NCBI RefSeq assembly: GCF_013368755.1
Contig: NC_049563.1
Location: 1,860,001-1,924,000, forward strand
Length of the DNA stretch: 64,000 nucleotides
Direction: 5' to 3'
Source of the DNA: Talaromyces rugulosus
Lineage: Eukaryota > Ascomycota > Eurotiomycetes > Eurotiales > Trichocomaceae
The position numbers and the translations under genes were made by a program. The notes under the pieces are model-generated. The model did no database searches and had not been told where the DNA came from. It saw only the letters and a program-made list of their open reading frames with translations. Shown here in pieces: positions 1 to 13,356 of the stretch. Numbering within the stretch: position 1 is the stretch's first letter; every line of letters starts with the position of its first letter.

Positions 1-1473
1 GCAAAGCCCCGGCGAGCAAGTTAATAATGAATGTTGATGGAGGAAATGGTGACAACATGATTTGGGAACGAATGGTTTAAGCCCTTCACGAAAATACTCA
101 AGGTCACGTCAGTTGAGGACGTGGAATTGTGTGAATAGAGGTTCAACTCTGGACTGCTTCTTCCTTTCTCTCAAATATATACCAACATATTTTATGAGCT
201 ACAGCTATCCTGTGGCCCCCAAAGCTAAACAAACGTTACTAAAAATCCAAAACATTATTAAATTTCGTATTCCGAAAAGTATATCCATAGCTCCAATATA
301 GACTTTACAATCTCGTATCCATCAGAGAATCCATTTGGGGGTCTACGCTGACTGTAAAGGATTTTAAGTCTTAATTTCGTAAATACTAGCATATTATTCA
401 TTTGTTTTTTGAAGCCATCGTCTTACACAAATCTGCGATTGGCTGAGATACTGTGTCTAGATGGATCTTTCGCCTCGTATTTTCGCCCGAGCCTCTCCAA
501 AGGCTGACGGTAGAATCCTTCCTTGGATCCGTATTCGTCTAATATTTCTTAATTTAGCATCTTCGCGAAAAATGGAAGAATTGTTCTAGAGAAATAGCAG
601 CATCCTGGTATGGCTAGTTGGTTGGTTGGTTTATTGGCTGATTGATCTATCAATTATAGTTTGTTGTGGCTGTGCCACTACGAAGACTTGCCAGATCCAC
701 TGCTTACTTAGTATGTTAGTTCAATACGAAACCACGCGTATTTAGAATGTTGCATTAAATCATAGCCTTGGGTGGATTAACATGTCGTGATACGTAAATC
801 TCCGAGGTGCAGTAGTGGGTGCATGGATCCCCGTCATCAATAAGACGGCGGTGGAGCCATGCTATCAAATTCCACGTTGCCTTTCTTTAGTGATGTATAA
901 GGTTTAGGGCTGATTCGTTGTAACTTGTCTGCCTGTGATAAGTGCTGATGGTTTGTAAGTAATACTAGCCGTAATGCACTTGTAAGTAAGTATTTGCGTG
1001 TATCATTACTGTCACACCGTAATACGGTATAATTCTTGGCTCATTTTTTTCCCGTATTCGTGATGTACTAGCGTCAGTTGTATCCCGGTGAGCAGGATGC
1101 ATACTAATGATAGCATTGCATCAGCAATTGTGAGATTTCCCAGTTCTTGTGTACCCTGGTATCCTCGGATTCATCGATGATTTGTTGAACCATGGAGCCC
1201 CCCTGCTCGTGCTAGGATTTAGACATGTGCGAGAGCCGGAGAGACATATCGTGCAGATAAGCAAATGGAAGGCCTGCATTCTGTATTAATCGTCATCGAG
1301 CAGCGTTTGTAACAGATATATACCGTATAGTATATATATCTCTGTGTTCATTGACCGACTCATCATTGATACTTCTATTCCTCTCATACCTAGAAATCAT
1401 TCAAAGACTTGTTCATTTATAAGCCCTTTGTCTGTGATAATAGACATCAAAGCTTCTTATAACAGTCTCCAAC
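1..1473. other. AT-rich intergenic stretch upstream of DAHP synthase
   Basis: No convincing gene was found on either strand. The open frames are short, AT-biased and show no recognisable domain. The last 100-150 bases before the DAHP synthase start presumably hold its promoter and leader. Confidence 0.5.
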
Positions 1474-2797
<1,324 letters not shown>

Positions 2798-3468
2798 GAT
2801 CTTGCAGCGGCATGCTGGGATCAGAAAAATTTTGCTATTGAGAGGATATAGACTGCCCTAACATGATTTGGATTTAATGAGAGCTTGATGGGATGTACGG
2901 GAAAGTAAACTGATTTTAACACTATCAAATCTTTTAGACTAGAAATATACTGTTCTTAAGTTGTTTTTGAAATTTGATGAGCATGAAGCCCATGTCAAAA
3001 ATCCAACCATTCTATCAATGAATGCGGCTAGTATAGCAAGTGAGTGAAACTGTAACCAGAAATTTGACATTATTTTTTCAACATATCTTTATCAAGAGGG
3101 CATGTGATGATGATGCATATTGTATTATTAGTTTTAAAGTATGTAGACACACTACCTAGCCATCTTTTGGACACATAATATCTAACATATTTTTTTCAGG
3201 CGGCAGCCGATATAGTATGTGTTTGTACTGTTGTGCGGGAAATCAAATTTTCACTGCTGTTTTCAGCTAATGCTAGGACTTTGCAGCCAAGGATGTATTT
3301 AATATGCTGTATGTTCTCCTTATGAGGCTCTAGCTAGTTTCAAGATTGATCGTCACACATACGTTAAAAAATTAGGAAAATAACTTATGTAAAAAACAGT
3401 TTGGCCATTCAACCTAGATTATCTCTCTCCAATGAAAAACTAACTACAAGATCAAATCCACTCAGTAT
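2798..3468. other. Convergent intergenic region
   Basis: AT-rich stretch between the 3' ends of the DAHP synthase and the 2OG-Fe(II) oxygenase. I see no gene in it. Confidence 0.5.
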
Positions 3469-4654
3469 TCAATTTACGCTCTGTTCCAAAACTCCCCTTC
3501 CTCCAGTAAGGATTTTATCCATATTCCCCGCATCTTTTTGGCCACGAAGGGCCTTGAACTTCTTTCTAATCCAGGTACCACTCGTAACAGCATCTTCTCC
3601 AACAACCACAGACTTAGGGATGAGAGGACTATCTAGAGCGCGAAGCACTGTTTCATCCTCAGGCCTCATGAGGTACGCCATGCTGTAACGTTCTGGCATT
3701 GCGGATCCAGTGACAGGGCCGACACGGTGAAGGGCACTTTTGAGAACACCATTGGTCATTATAGTGATACAGTCGCCGATATTCACGATGGCATGCCCAG
3801 GTCGTGGCTCAACGTAGAGCCAGTCAGATTCACTGGATGCACCAGGCGTTTGCTGGACACCGGGGGGCAGGACCTGGAGGCCAGGAGTCGTCGAAAATAC
3901 AAAGGTCAGACTACCGAGATCAGTATGAGGCGTCTGTGGGATGACATCGGTGTTAGAATTTGCGTGGTACTTGAGTACACGCAAAATATCGGGCGATGGG
4001 CGGTTCAGCCCTTGGAAGTCCTCGAGGCGTTGACCAGCCGGCAAGGAAAGGGTATCAGAGAGGGAACTAAGTATGGTATTGGCGGCAGAACTGAGACCAC
4101 CAATCAGGCCACTGATGTCTGGGAGATGCTTGGCAATTACTGGGGGGTGTGGGAAAGGCTCATTTGAGAGATGGAAGATCCCGTTCCGTGGAAACTAGAT
4201 ACATGTAAAGCTCAGTATATGTCTTTCACATATCGCGAGGAAATTTTTGTCTTACCACCCAGCTTTCGAATCCATCGTTCTTGCCGTCCTTGCCATTACT
4301 GACAACGTTTCGGCCCTTGGGCTTATAGCCGTTCACCTTCAAGTCCGAGATCTTGTCCACGTCAAACAAGCCTTTGATCTCAGGTGAATAGTTGAACAAC
4401 TCTTTCGAGCAGTTGAAGGTAGCATTGACGACATCCAAAAGTGAGGAGAAGTTTGGGTGTGTGAGATCAAGGTAGAAAAACCCATCGCTCATACAAGTCT
4501 CAAGCAAAAGATTCCGTTCTGAGGCGGAACCAGCCTGAAGCTGATATAAAGATATGGTACGAAGACCCGCCTTCTTCTCCCTGGGAATATGCACTTCCGG
4601 AAAAGATGCGGCTGGGGTTTCAATAGAATCACTGGAAAGTATTGCAGGAGACAT
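3469..4654 (-). CDS. 2-oxoglutarate/Fe(II)-dependent oxygenase (isopenicillin N synthase-like)
   Basis: Two exons (4654-4256 and 4194-3469, intron 61 bases) give 374 residues, normal for the family. The N-terminal DIOX_N-like region (residues 30-140) contains DGFFYLDLTHP. The C-terminal jelly-roll half carries the iron ligands His223-x-Asp225 (PHTDLGSLT) and His289 (ALHRVGP), plus Arg302 of RYSMAYLMRP that would bind 2-oxoglutarate. Such enzymes hydroxylate, desaturate or cyclise small molecules; the substrate cannot be read from sequence. The gene is transcribed divergently from the A-T-R reductase at 5504 over an 849-base shared promoter, so the two are probably co-regulated. The intron lies in the usual place, just after ESWV, and the joined reading (FPRNGIF) restores a conserved family segment. 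Confidence 0.92.
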
Positions 4655-4823
4655 GTTGGGAAATACTGAAAGATTTGAAGTATGTGAATGTTACTTGGAG
4701 TAGCAAGAAGCAGCTGTGCCTAGTTTGCAGGGTTCAACTTCATCTATCTTCTATGCCTCGTAACGGTCTGCTTGCTCTACATTATTTATAACGGAGCCTT
4801 GTCAAATACCCTTGAAATACCCT

Positions 4824-4847
4824 TTGATATCCGAGTTGATATCCGAG
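4824..4847. repeat. 12-bp tandem duplication in the divergent promoter
   Basis: TTGATATCCGAG occurs twice in perfect tandem (4824-4835, 4836-4847). CCGAG-type cores are plausible regulator half-sites, but this is not established. Confidence 0.9.
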
Positions 4848-5135
4848 TTGAATATTGTGGACCCTGCACACGTCCTCAAATCCTCACCCCATTGTCTCAG
4901 CAAACAGGTAGCAAGGTCAGGTATCATCTCACCGAGGGCCAGACTGACGACAATTACAACACCTTGGCAGACTGATAAGTTCTCGTATTCGTGATTTACA
5001 ACAACCAATATAATACTCGGCACGGGTGTGGGTCCGCGCGCTAAAAGGTTGCAGGGGTGCCGGTGAAATACGCACCTGGGCCGTTATTGAGGGCTAAAAA
5101 CCGAGGCTTTACCCTGAAATCCTTATTTTCGTTAC

Positions 5136-5185
5136 AAAGCCTAAATTCTTACATGATAATAAAGCCTAAATTCTTACGTGATAGC
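5136..5185. repeat. 25-bp tandem repeat, two copies
   Basis: Two adjacent 25-base units (5136-5160 and 5161-5185) share the core AAAGCCTAAATTCTTAC followed by A/G and TGATA. They differ at three positions. They lie about 320-370 bases before the A-T-R reductase start. Confidence 0.9.
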
Positions 5186-5503
5186 AAGGCATAATTTGAA
5201 TCATTCCTAATTATGGGGCTATTATACTCTTACTGAAAATTACAAGGTCTTATGTCGGGTCAGAGCTGTTGCATGAACACTAATCGGTGGATTCGTTTTG
5301 ATGCTGCGCAAAAGAGAATCAGACCTCTGCTTCGTGTTTCCGACTTGGAAAGACTGCCGATGTAATTACTAATCGCAGATATTAGCATCCTGCTTAATGT
5401 TTTGTTCACAGGTACAACCAGGCCCGACCGATGTTCAACTTCTAATTTCAACTGACCAAACGTACCGCAAAGCTCCAATTGTGTAGGAATTCTCTACAGC
5501 AAA

Positions 5504-8500
5504 ATGTCGGAGTCAGGCAAACTTTGGACTTTGGATCAATTGTTGCGACAGCGTGCTGTCGATGAAGACCAGACGCCCCTCATCGCATTTCCAAAGACGA
5601 GGCAGGGTTACACAGACTACGAGCTGATAACTGGCGCGACTTTGAGTCGCTTCGTAGATGGTGCGGCGAAATGCCTGATAGAAAAAGGGTTTCCGCCAAC
5701 GGTATGATATATGTTTTCTTTCTTTCTTTCTTCTTTCCCTTTCACTTCACTTTACACACGAAAACTGACAAATCTTGAATATCATAGAATGAGGAAGTCG
5801 TCATTGGCATATGCTCTCCCACGGACCTTGATTATATTGTGAATATATTCGGACTGATCAGATTGGGATATACTGTCTTTCAGCTCTCCCCTCGTCTCCC
5901 GCCGAGCGCCGTCAAAGAACTCTTAGCCCGAATACAAAATGGTCGTCATGCATTGCTATACGCTCCAGCCCATACGTCCTTCAAGCTTGATGCTCTTGAT
6001 GATTTAGAGTTGCACCCGATCGTGCAGCGTGATGAGTACGATAATTCAAAGCACGCCCAAACTCCAGAATTCCTACTCGAGGGGGTTGATTACGCCAAGG
6101 AACACTATCGACGATGTCTAATCCTCCACAGTTCCGGTTCGACTGGTCTCCCGAAGCCTATTGATTACAATCACCAAAAGTTGCTTGCGGCGGGTGTGTA
6201 CGCCCTAGATGCTACTGCTTTTATAAGCATGCCCTTTTCGCATGCTCTTGGAATGATGTCATACATGCAAGCAATCCACAAGCGCAGAACCATCTTCGCA
6301 ATGAGCGGTTATGTACCGCAGACTCATGATACTGTCACAGCCGCCGTTAAAGCAGCCAACCCTGATATCATGTGGACAGTTCCATATATTTTAAAGCTAT
6401 TGGCCGAGAAGCCTGATGGGATTGATGCTATCAAGAATTGTCGATTCGTGAGCAGTGGAGGGAGTAAGCTGCCTGATGAGCTCGGTGACATGCTCACTGA
6501 AGCCGGTGTACATATTGGCATGCAATTTGGATCGTATGTACAAATCTACGGGAATTTAAAAATATCGGGAAGAGTCTTGCTTACAAGTTGAGTAGGACCG
6601 AAACTGGACTTATCTTGAGCTCGGCCTACAGGCCCCGCGAAGACAAGGCGTGGAATTACCTTCGGCCACCAGCACACGTTGCGCCGTACATAATATTCAA
6701 GCCAGTCGACGATGAAAAGTACGAATGCGTCGTTCTTGATGGCCACAAAGGCAAGACACTTTCGAATTCAGACGATCCACCTTATTCGTGGCGGACAAGT
6801 GACCTTTTTGTACCCCACCCAACTCTTTCTAATGCATGGAAGTTTGTTGGTAGATTGGATGACCGCATCACGCTCATCAACGGCGAAAAGGTATTGCCAC
6901 TCAGCATTGAGGCTCGGATTAAACAAAATCCACTTGTCAAAGAAGCTGTTGTTTTTGGTATTGGTCGTGAGGTACCCGGGTTGTTACTGTTCCGAGAGCT
7001 GGGCACGAGTCACCTAGACGACAAGGAATTTCTTAACCAGGTTTGGCCTAGTATTAAATATGCGAACAGCCATGCTGAATCATTCTCTCAAATCAACAAA
7101 GAAATGGTAGCAATCCTCCCGATGGATGTCGAGTGCCCCTTAACGGACAAAAATTCCATCAAGCGTGGACTCATTTACGAGCAGTTCGCCGACCTCATCG
7201 ATACCATCTATGTAGCTGCTGAAAGCTTCAGCAAAGTACAGTCTCTTCAACTAACCATACCAGAACTCGAAAACTGGATTCTTGGCAATATTAGGGCTAG
7301 AGGTTATGAGCTTGAGGATGTTAATACCGACTTCTTCACCGCAGGCATGGACAGTCTTCAGGCAATTTACCTTCGAGGTGTGATATTAAAAAATCTTGAC
7401 CTTGGAGGTCGGGAGTCAGAATGCACATCTATGATAGTTTTTGACTGCGGAAATACCCAGCGGCTTGCCAGGAGACTACATGCCATTCGCACAGGAGAAA
7501 ACTCTGAGAATGGGAGAGACATGGATATAAATACTATGAACAGTTTTATCGACAAATATGGTGATTTTGCGAAGTATGAGAAACATGTGAATGGAACATT
7601 GCCAACGTCTCTAAACAACAACCATGTCATTGTAAGTCGTTGCAACCGAAGCTTGCCCTCTAGAGCCTACTTGCATTCTCTGACTGAAAATTCCAGATCT
7701 TAACTGGCGTCACCGGATTCTTAGGGGCTCATATTCTTGCCGCGCTGGTAGCCTCAAGCAGTGTTAGCAAAGTATATGCCTTTACGCGGCCTGGCAGCGA
7801 GGATGGACAAATTCCACTGGCTCGTCTAGAGCATTCTTTACAGACTAAAGGGCTTAGCATTCCTCTAAATAAAGTCATACCTCTTTACGCCGATACCACA
7901 CAGGAAAGTTTCGGTCTCCAGACTGCGGGATTGTACCAAAAATTGAAATCAGAGGTCACCCATATAATCCACTGTGCTTGGGCAGTGAACTTCGCAATTC
8001 ATCTTACCGCATTCGAACCACAACTTCTTGGCCTGCACAACCTGTTGGCCTTTGGTTTGCAGTCGGTCCGAAATGCGCGCTTGTTATTCTGCTCCTCGAT
8101 AGGAACAGCCCAAGCGAGTCCGGGCCCTGCAACTATCGCTTCGGCACTGATCCCATCATTTGATATCTGTTCCCCGATGGGATACTCGCAATCAAAACTT
8201 GTTGGAGAGTACATCATTGAATCAGCCAGTAAAATCGGTGCGAATGCAACCGTGCTACGCATCGGCCAGATCATCCCAGGACGGCGTCGTGGAACCAAAC
8301 TCTGGAATCCATCTGAAGCGGTGCCGCTCATGATCCGTTCCGCTAACAAAGATTCTGCTGGAGCATTACCCATCCTTGATACTGGGCGCGACACTTGTGA
8401 CTGGATAGAGGCTGATACGCTGGCCGACACGATCCTGCAGCTCGCCGGCATTGAGCATACAGTGGATTCTACGCAGCTTGTCTACAACCTCGTCAATCCG

Positions 8501-8815
8501 CGCACTTTCTCATGGAAGGATGATCTTTTGCCGTCTCTGCTTCGCGCTGGACTGAAATTTGATACCGTTCCGTGGCAGGAATGGTTAGAACGCCTTGAAG
8601 CAAGTACAGAGGATACAAGCAGCAACCCTAGCAGAAAGCTGCTTGAATTCTGGCGTAAACAAACGCATAGAGACGGTAGGATTACTTTTGACACAGCCGC
8701 TGCCGAAGCTTCAAGCCTAGCTTTGAGAGAGTCAACGCGACTTGTTGATGATAACTTTATTGAGCAAGTTATTGAAGCCTGGAAGACACATGAGATTACA
8801 GGCAAGGCCCAATGA
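5504..8815 (+). CDS. NRPS-like carboxylic acid reductase (A-T-R, adenylation-thiolation-reductase)
   Basis: Four exons (5504-5701, 5788-6533, 6596-7631, 7697-8815) give 1,032 residues, the usual size of fungal A-T-R enzymes; there is no condensation domain. Adenylation domain: phosphate loop HSSGSTGLPKP near residue 181, FGSTETG at 313-319 recovered across intron 2, GRLDDRITLINGEK, and the catalytic-lysine region KNSIKRG. Thiolation domain: GMDSL with phosphopantetheine Ser568. Reductase domain: LTGVTGFLGAH (662-672) for NADPH, and catalytic Tyr823/Lys827 in YSQSK. Such enzymes load an acid as its adenylate, thioesterify it and release it as an aldehyde or alcohol. In the pocket, PFSHALG (His218) replaces the Asp-containing motif that holds the amino group of amino acids, so an aryl or keto acid is the likelier substrate (inference). 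Divergent from the 2OG oxygenase. Confidence 0.94.
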
Positions 8816-11034
8816 TTGCATAAAAAATATGGTTTGCTTGACGCTCACGCTCATACCTTAACGCCACTACATCAAAATGACAATAGATTATCCATGGATG
8901 CTTATAGATTATGTTTCGTTGTTTTTTGCTATTTCTATTCTTTAATATTAAATATATTCAACAGAACTTATGAACTTGCGTAATACAGAAAAGTAATAAT
9001 GTTGCTTGACGGTGAGAATATGCGGCCTTCAATATGCGACAACGTCTGTAATAGTGAGATGACGTTACAACTGTGATGCCCTGCCGGCCTAACTATTCAA
9101 CCGAGGGGTCTCGATTCTCCATTATGGAGGAAAATTTCGTGCCAGAAACATCACAAATTTGCCATAGACATCCAAGCGTGTACTCAATTGAAAAATACAG
9201 AATCCTCTAGTTTCTTCAAACCTCGGCAAATGATAGGGCTGATAAGGGACCAAAATCTGGCCAAACCAAGTGGGACCGCTACGGGTAACCAATGTAATCG
9301 GACATACGAAATGGCATTGTTTTTAATACTTCATAAAATAGATTAAAAATGCATAAAATTATAGCGTAATTTACACAATTTATATAAAATACATATGTAC
9401 GTAATGTATGTAATGTATGTAATTTATGTAAAATACATAAATACGTAGTGTATGTAATACATGTGTGATGCTAAACTTTCGCCTTATGGAGACGTTCAGC
9501 GTTGCAATATGAGAATAAGCCGCCATATACGCCATACACACACCAGCTGAGTTGCGGCTGAACTGCTTATTTCTTCTATCAAGTGGGTCAAATACGTACC
9601 ATGTCAGAAAAATCACGAATACGAGCCGTGGCCCGATGATGGACCGTGCTATATCCTCCGGACTAGTGGCTGAGTCAAATTGACGATCAGGGAATGATAA
9701 GGTGCGCGGCCCGCCCTCCGAGATCCCCGCTCCAGCCAATTAAAGCTCAGCCTTATACACTCTCATTTGTAAGCTTACTATCACGTGGCAACAGGATTTC
9801 GAGAATTATCAGTGCTTGTTCTAGACTCTATTTACTAATTCTGCTAGTAACCAAGTACCAACTGGTGCCGAGAACTCCGTCCCGGGCCCTCTTTGTCTAG
9901 CAGCCAGTAGTTAAGCGAGGTCCAGCCAAGCGAGGTTGACACGCAAGCTGATATGCAAGATGTCCCCTTCCGGAAAGCTGAAGCGAAGCCTAGTCAGACA
10001 TCACGACATGCAGCTCCTTCATCATTCCTCAACACTAGCTTCAGTGGTCTCCTAACAATCAGTTCGCTTGTCTCGGATGAAGAACTAGAGATAACATCTC
10101 CACTATAGAAAGAATGTCGTAATACGCGGTGTATATTTCAACATAAGACAAGAAGTAATCTTTCTTATTCTGATGGGCCATATTATCGGCCAGTGATACT
10201 CATTCTGGACCCCATTCGCTATCACAGCCACCATGTCGCTCCACACGACCAGCGTAGCCACTTTACCATGCGTAAAGCCTCTAAGGCAGATTCGGACCGG
10301 CCCCATGAAAATTATACTACGTAGAATCATTTCCATTATAAGGTTACACGGACTGAGTCCATCGAGTAAAACAAGTTTATTGCTGCTGCTGCCTCCACTT
10401 CCATAAATAGATTTATTTCGTCTATGTTTTCATTTAATGCACTTAGCCCAACTGTCTTGGAGATGCTGCCTGTGTATGGCGGGAAGGAAGTACTAGATTA
10501 TCTGAAGAGTAAAATCGCTGCAGCGTTACCAAAGACTGCAACTTGGACTACACCGCTGTTTGATTGAGAGATAAACAATGATAGCCAAGTAAATTACACA
10601 TCTCTAGCGCGGAAGGTTGGATACGAACAAATAGGGGTTGAAAAAGCCTTCTTCGGCTTCTTTCTCGACTAGTGTGCAGATAGAACACTTGGCGCATTGT
10701 TCCGAGCTTCTTCCTTTTTCGAGATTGGCGTTCCATGCATTAGTCTCAGACCAGGCAGTTACGTTCTCTGTGATGAGTCTAGACTTGCGCAGTACACGTG
10801 GCTGAATCTGGCAACAGGTCCAGGCTGATTTTATGTACCCAGCTGATCACGACGTATAATTCGGAAATTTGAAACAAGCTAGCCCCTGTAAGGGTTCTGA
10901 TGGTCCGCAGTACGAGTGACTTACTGCCGGAGTGTCAATCAGCGCGCTGTCGTTTGTTAATATGATATTTATTATTATTCACCGTCCCTATTTCACAAGT
11001 GTTTTGACATCAAAACGAAGAAACCCCAACCATA
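8816..11034. other. 2.2-kb gene-poor region
   Basis: I found no recognisable gene. The stretch 9360-9470 is a TA/TG-rich low-complexity track (repeated TGTAATGTATG-like words). Two stretches look mildly protein-like on the plus strand: about 9958-10106 (ends LVSDEELEITSPL, stop) and about 10419-10565 (contains VLEMLPVYGGKEVLDYL, stop). Neither has a start context or a family I know, so they are at best gene remnants. The 3' part must hold the promoter of the MFS gene at 11035. Confidence 0.4.
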
Positions 11035-12688
11035 ATGAAGTGGGTATCTACAGAAACTCTTCGTCCTGAAGTGGATGATATCCCAGGAAATGGAAGTACT
11101 ATCCAGCCTTCAGCCACCTCGACTTCTACACTACACCTTCCAGATTTTTCTGTTTCAAATGACAAAATCAATAGCATTCCGGGTGCTAGTACATCTTCAT
11201 CTACCCTAAACTCTAAGACAGACCCTCCAGAGGTCCTGAGTTCTGATGGAAAGACCGACAGCGTCCCCGACGGCGGCCTTCGAGCGTGGGTAGTAGTCCT
11301 AGGCGCTTGGTGTGGACTATTTTGTAGCTTAGGGTGGCTCAATAGTAAGCTAATATTATTCCAAGAAATACCAGTCTTCTATGAATGAAGCTTATTATAT
11401 AGGTATTGGCATTTTTCAAAGTTATTATGAGACAACACTTCTCGTTCAGTACTCTGCTAGTGCGGTCTCTTGGATCCCCTCCTTTGAAATATTTTTCACC
11501 TTTGTGATGGTATGTAGTGGCGTAATTCTTTGCGCGCTTTCAGCATTCTATACCAGCTTGTCGTTATCAGCTAAGCTAATATTCAATATAGAGCCCAATC
11601 ATCGGCCAACTTTACGACAGGTTTGGTCCACGGTATATCATTCTAGGTGGCTCAATTCTACACGTCTTTGGTCTTATGATGGCCTCTCTTTCCACCAGTT
11701 ACTATCAGTTGCTTCTTTCTCAAGGAGTCTGCAGCGCACTGGGTATATGTGCCATCTTCCAGCCATGTATGAGCTGCATCCCCATGTGGTTTCAACAAAA
11801 AAGAGGCATAGCATATGGTATTATCTCAAGCGGAACAAGCCTTGGCGGAGTTATTTTCCCAATAATGGTCAGTCGACTGATAAAGTCAGTCGGTTATGCT
11901 TGGTCAATGCGTATTTCCGCCTTTTTGATCCTCGCCCTCCTTGCCATTGTCAATCTAACAGTGAGGACACGCCTTCCACCATCACCACAAGCACACCAGA
12001 TGAACAGGAAAACACTTGTACAACCACTTAAGGAAACTCCTATGATACTTCTTGTCCTAGGGTTTTTCTTTCTGACATTTGGCGTATTTGTACCAATTAA
12101 TTACCTAGTTGTCCAAGCCACCAGCGTCGGGATGAGTAGTAACTTAGCCCAGTACCTGGCCCCTATATTAAACGCGGCAAGGTGAGTCGCACCAATATTT
12201 TCATTCCTTGCCCCTGCCACTCAATTAGTGATGTTTGGCTAACGAATATACTGCATAGCCTGTTTGGCCGTTTATTAGCTGGTACTCTCTCTGATAGAGC
12301 CGGTACGTATAATGTCTTGATGATCGCATGCTACCTTGCCGGTATCTTCTGCCTAGCTATCTGGATTCCGGCAGCCAATACCGCTGCGGTTATGGCGTTT
12401 ACCATCCTCTTCGGAATCACCTCGGGTGCTTATATTGCCCTAGCGGCAGCGCTGGTGGTGCGCATATCTCCGATTAAAGAGATTGGATACAGAACAGGTC
12501 TTCTGTTCTTCATTGGATCCTTCAGTGGACTGACAGCAAGTCCAATTGCCGGGGCAATCCTTGAACGCGAGGGTGGTTCATATATAGGCATGCAAGTTTT
12601 CAGTGGGGCTACGCTTTTATTAGGCAGTACGTTCATCTTGGCGGTGCGACTTCACAAGACTGGCCTGGTTCTGAGAGCTATATTCTGA
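11035..12688 (+). CDS. MFS transporter, monocarboxylate-porter type (copy 1)
   Basis: Four exons (11035-11344, 11403-11509, 11592-12181, 12259-12688) give 478 residues. A hydrophilic N-terminus of about 78 residues is followed by [16 protein letters not shown], the signature start of fungal MCT-type carriers, and roughly 12 hydrophobic segments. Other family segments: [10 protein letters not shown] across intron 1, [16 protein letters not shown] after intron 2, [12 protein letters not shown], and [16 protein letters not shown] after intron 3. It is predicted to sit in the plasma membrane and export or import an organic acid or the cluster product. It is paralogous to the gene at 20500: intron 1 (phase 1) and the last intron (phase 2, before LFGR) are at the same places. 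A Zn2Cys6 regulator follows on the opposite strand, an arrangement echoed at the second copy. Confidence 0.92.
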
Positions 12689-13356
12689 TATCATTTTGCC
12701 TTGTCCTGTTCAATTTGTGATCTTTCTTTCTTCCTTTTCATTTTCTTTTCTTTTTCCCCTCGCCATAAATTTTCTCATCTACCATGAGGTTAAGCCCATG
12801 ACAGCATCAATGTTTCATAGATTTCTCATACTGCATAAACCGGTGTTAATTCATAGAATGATTCGACGACTCTTTTTTTTTTTCAGGGGTGACAAAAACT
12901 ATGCAGCACTGCGCTGAAAATATTTATCTGAGAGTTCTCATATATGTATGCGTTGTCTATAGCGCGCAGCGTAGTATGGAAGTAAGCAAAGTTAAAATTC
13001 ATGTCACCTGTAGCTTAACATTACAAGTTAGCTTTTGAACCTAACAAGCAAAAAGTTGAGATTAAGGTACTTTGAATATTTTATATTGATTACGGTTACT
13101 CTTGAAATATATTTCAAGAAATGGTAACATTATCCGGATAGTCTACAAAGGATTTACCACCCATTGGGCCTTATTTAATAAAGATTGGGAAAGGGAAACA
13201 TCAACTATCAGGAGTTCGCGGACCACTAAGAATGTGCATAAGTGGCTATAAAAGTGATTTGATCATTTATCATATCTTTTGCCTGTTATCCAAGGCAAGT
13301 TGATTGTCCAATTATTCAGATACAAAGAATATATACGGATGATTCTTTTGATAGAT
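12689..13356. other. Convergent intergenic region
   Basis: Pyrimidine-rich just after the MFS stop (12718-12765), then AT-rich. No gene seen. It lies between the 3' ends of the MFS transporter and the Zn2Cys6 regulator. Confidence 0.45.

Larger units (their letters stand above)
4655..5503. promoter_or_regulatory. Bidirectional promoter: 2OG oxygenase / A-T-R reductase
   Basis: The 849-base gap between two divergent start codons must contain both promoters. It holds two short direct repeats (4824-4847 and 5136-5185, listed separately) and a GC-rich patch around 5020-5090 with several CCG/CGG triplets, the half-sites of Zn2Cys6 regulators. Functional assignment is inference. Confidence 0.6.

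Noticed and set aside
62..301. 79-residue open frame at the left edge
   Set aside because: AT-rich composition, no motif, no splice context and no family resemblance; most likely chance.
5504..8815. Classical NRPS or alpha-aminoadipate reductase (Lys2)
   Set aside because: There is no condensation domain, the length is about 1,030 rather than 1,400 residues, and the pocket lacks the amino-acid Asp; A-T-R aryl-acid-type reductase fits better.
9380..9739. 119-residue minus-strand open frame
   Set aside because: Its C-terminal third is translated from a TA-rich low-complexity track and the rest has no domain; not called as a gene.
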